Assembly (NCBI GenBank): GCA_030248215.1
Contig: JASANG010003337.1
Coordinates: forward strand, 62,001-126,000
Reading direction: 5' to 3'
DNA from: Enoplolaimus lenunculus
Taxonomy: Eukaryota; Nematoda; Enoplea; Enoplida; Thoracostomopsidae
DNA length: 64,000 bases
Under the pieces are notes generated by a model. That model did no database searches, was not told the origin of the DNA, and was given only the letters and a program-made list of their open reading frames with translations. Made by a program: the position numbers and the translations under genes. How positions within the stretch are numbered: position 1 is the first letter of the stretch; the number at the start of each line of letters is the position of its first letter. Shown here one piece after another: positions 61,733-64,000 of the stretch.

Positions 61733-61752
61733 TACATTTCATTTTTATACCT
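61733..61752 (-). promoter_or_regulatory. Leader with two upstream ATGs and an acceptor-like TTTCAG
   Basis: Reading toward the CELSR start, TTTCAG|GT (AG at 61751-61752) precedes two upstream ATGs. The one at 61742 opens a seven-codon frame overlapping the main ATG; the one at 61737 is followed at once by TAA, which overlaps the main start as TAATG. The AG could be the 3' site of a 5'UTR intron or of spliced-leader trans-splicing. Both readings are inference. Confidence 0.45.
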
Positions 61753-61823
61753 GAAACATTTCAAAATAACGATTAAATCTTATTCAAAAACGCATTCGGT
61801 TGTGGTCAGCCAATATGGAATAT

Positions 61824-62030
61824 GGACCATGTAAAGATCAAGGGCGAAACGCCTTTCTGTGGGACTGCAATAGAGTAAGCTTAAGCTTTAGACGAATTAT
61901 TTTTGCTTAGCTTAGGCTTAGGCTTAGGCTTAGGAATATGCTCATTCTTACGTTTAGGCTTACACTTAGGCTTAGGCTTAGGCTTCGAAATTTGCTCATT
62001 CTTACGCTTAGGTTTAGGCTTAGGCTTAAA
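61824..62030 (-). mobile_element. Family A MITE, reversed, right end lost
   Basis: GGACCATGTAAAGATCAAGG start; TTAGGC hexamers in two runs (about 61912-61942 and 61955-62030). Confidence 0.8.
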
Positions 62031-62729
62031 TATTAACAATTTTAGTGAATACTTAAATTTAACACAAAATTTTGGTTTTGATTACTGTTGAACAGCAGTT
62101 AAGCTTAAATAATGAAATTACACTTTTAATGAATACTTAAGTTTAACAACACAATTTCAAAATTGACTACAATTCATAAAAACAAATCGGTTAATATTAC
62201 TTTAAACGTATTTGGCTTAAAATCCCAAGTTTTGTGTATAAAAGCTTACATTTTGATGTTACCAATACACGAAGACTTATATACACCAACATTCCATTAT
62301 TGTGAGTCGAAAGAAATGAAAGCATCAAAATTTGCGACGATGCTAATGAAAAGTTTGACAAGCAACGCTATCGAGAAGCCAAACGTAATTTTATCACTAA
62401 ATTCTTAACACAGTATCTTGGTGTTAATCCCAATTGAAAGTATCTTCCCCTCTACCCTAAGTATACCAATGCCCACGCGTTTATGTAACTCCAAATGAAC
62501 TAAATTGAGAACGCTAATTACTTAGCTAAACGACCGTGTGACAATTACCACAAACTTAAACGGTGACCGGAGCGGCAAAAATACCGAAAATGTCAACTGT
62601 CTCAAAGCGTTGTGAAACAGGTTATGTGCCTACCAACTGTTTGCTTATATGCTTTCGTTGATGGAATGCTAAATTTGTTTCTAAAAGCGCAAATTGACTT
62701 TTGCGCAAAGTACTTTCTGAAAATTAAAA

Positions 62730-63001
62730 CCCTATTCACACGTGCATGTTTTTGCTACGAGAACTTACAGCTGCAATTTGCACTTGCAAGTTTTGTGCAA
62801 AATCCCGTTCGAAAAACTTGCAGCTGCAAATAATTCATTAAAAATCACTGCTACGAACTTAGTTCACATGTGTGAATAACCATGTAAGTTCACTGAATTT
62901 ATTGCAGCCGCATTCTCGTTGGCTGATGAAAAAAATGCCCGTTTTGTGTGCAATTTGCCGCCTGCAAATTCTCGCAGCATCAACTTCCACGCGTAAATAA
63001 A
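62730..63001. mobile_element. Family C foldback MITE
   Basis: ACCCTATTCACACGTGCATG start, inner TTGGCTGATGAAAAAAATGC, degraded right end; TTAA lies at both sides (62724-62727 region and 63004-63007 region). Confidence 0.82.
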
Positions 63002-63242
63002 ACTTAAATTTATAATTTGAGTTGCAAAATTGCACTCTGTAAAATCCATGCAAAATGTAAATGCAACAAAAGTCGTTCCTTGGCCTTTCGTATAACGCAA
63101 AAAATATCAAATATAAAACCAAAACCTGCTTGCATTTTTATTGCGTTGCTTAAGCAAAACCCAACCTATGAAATGAACGCTACTTAATTTTTTCTGGCTC
63201 CACCTCTGAGATCCGCTTACCCCTGATTTACGATTGGTGTTA

Positions 63243-63420
63243 GGATGGGCGCTATCCTTGACGTGCAGCGCCGTCAGTCGCCGTCTGTCACCGTCCGCCA
63301 CCATACGGTATCGTAGGTGAGTATATTCACGTACAATACCGCACGGTGATGTACGGTGACGGACGGCTTCAGACGGCGACGAACGGTGCCGGACGTCATC
63401 AAAAGTCCAGCGGCATCGTT
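63243..63420. mobile_element. Family F foldback, right end degraded
   Basis: GGATGGGCGCTATCCTTGAC start, GTCCGTCACC/GGTGACGGACGG arms around TACGGTATCGTAGGTGAG. Confidence 0.75.
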
Positions 63421-64000
63421 TACACTCGCGCCAAAGGCCAATTTAGTCACCGCAATGCATAAAGTCTAAGCGCTATGAAAACGTTCGACGTCATTTATGA
63501 TTAGAAAAACGAAACTAAAATGAAAACAAATGATACATTTCTAATTCACAAACCGTAGTCGGCTAAAAACAAAAACCTTTTCAATCCACGCTCGCTTCTA
63601 ATTAGTTTCGAAAACTCAAATTCGCATCGCAAGCCAGCCACCCGCTGCTCGAATGCTTACAAGTTGTTGTTGTTGTTGTAGGCTCCTGAAGCGAGAAGAA
63701 AAAAAATGGCCAAAATTTAATTAGTGTTCAGTGAGAAAAGTTTCTATTTTGCCAGAAAAAATAAACTTGCCTCAGCCACAAAAGTTGATAAGTTTTCACT
63801 AAACTGCGAAAACTCACTAAACCCGCAGCAGACGTCATGCAATTAGTGTTTTTCGGGTTTTACCAACCAAAACTCAATATTGTTAATGACTCGACTGGTT
63901 CATATTGTGCAGCTTGCGTCATTTTGCCAAATCTGGTCATCGTTTTTCTTGCCTAATTGACGATGCTTGAATGTTAGCAGTCAGCGGTTTATGGTGTTTT

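Larger units (their letters stand above)
61743..64000. other. Upstream flank of CELSR, no gene found
   Basis: Holds a reversed TTAGGC-array MITE (61824-62030), a TTGCAGCTGCAA foldback (62730-63001), a CCGTCC foldback (63243-63420) and a short GTT repeat (63661-63680). No TATA box or other promoter could be assigned with confidence. The rest is A+T-rich sequence with no coding signal that I recognise. Confidence 0.6.

Overview
The window holds one nearly complete large animal gene on the minus strand, set in repeat-rich DNA. It reads as an invertebrate metazoan nuclear genome: A+T-rich, intron-dense, short splice acceptors (mostly TTTCAG or TTTTAG) and a very heavy load of small DNA transposons. 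I cannot name the species. A tunicate or other intron-rich invertebrate would fit. TTAGGC is the nematode telomere motif and recurs here inside transposons, but the gene itself is close to vertebrate-type CELSR, so I do not infer a nematode from it.

The gene is a CELSR/Flamingo (Starry night) ortholog, an adhesion GPCR and core planar-cell-polarity cadherin. I could place 34 coding exons between 61732 (start) and 6027 (stop). Every junction keeps reading phase, and the exons sum to 10,185 bases, which is 3,394 residues plus a stop. The order is: signal peptide, unique N-terminal region, nine cadherin repeats (first eight in one 3.7-kb exon), CELSR-type membrane-proximal block, three EGF repeats, LamG, EGF, LamG, two EGF repeats, laminin-type EGF, hormone-receptor motif, GAIN/GPS, seven membrane helices, and a long Ser/Asn-rich cytoplasmic tail. 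The GPS keeps its cysteines and tryptophans but lacks the His-Leu-Thr/Ser cleavage triad.

Layout: 1-6026, downstream flank with a TTAGGC-array element (956-1889), a minisatellite (2130-2420), a decayed piggyBac transposon with intact ends (2657-4299) and MITEs. 6027-39778, exons 34 to 3 with introns of 0.3-4 kb, most of the longer ones holding a recognisable MITE. 39779-56780, a 17-kb intron 2 made largely of MITEs and decayed repeats. 56781-61732, exons 2 and 1. 61733-64000, upstream flank with three more MITEs and no clear promoter.

The mobile DNA falls into about a dozen families that repeat within the window and can be defined from its own copies: two related families with GGCCCATGT-type ends, 8-bp target duplications and internal TTAGGC arrays; hAT-like MITEs with 8-bp duplications; TTAA-flanked elements carrying a tRNA-like box A/box B segment; palindromic foldback families; and tRNA-derived SINEs nested with the foldbacks. 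I saw no second protein-coding host gene, no CRISPR array and no recognisable retroelement reverse transcriptase.
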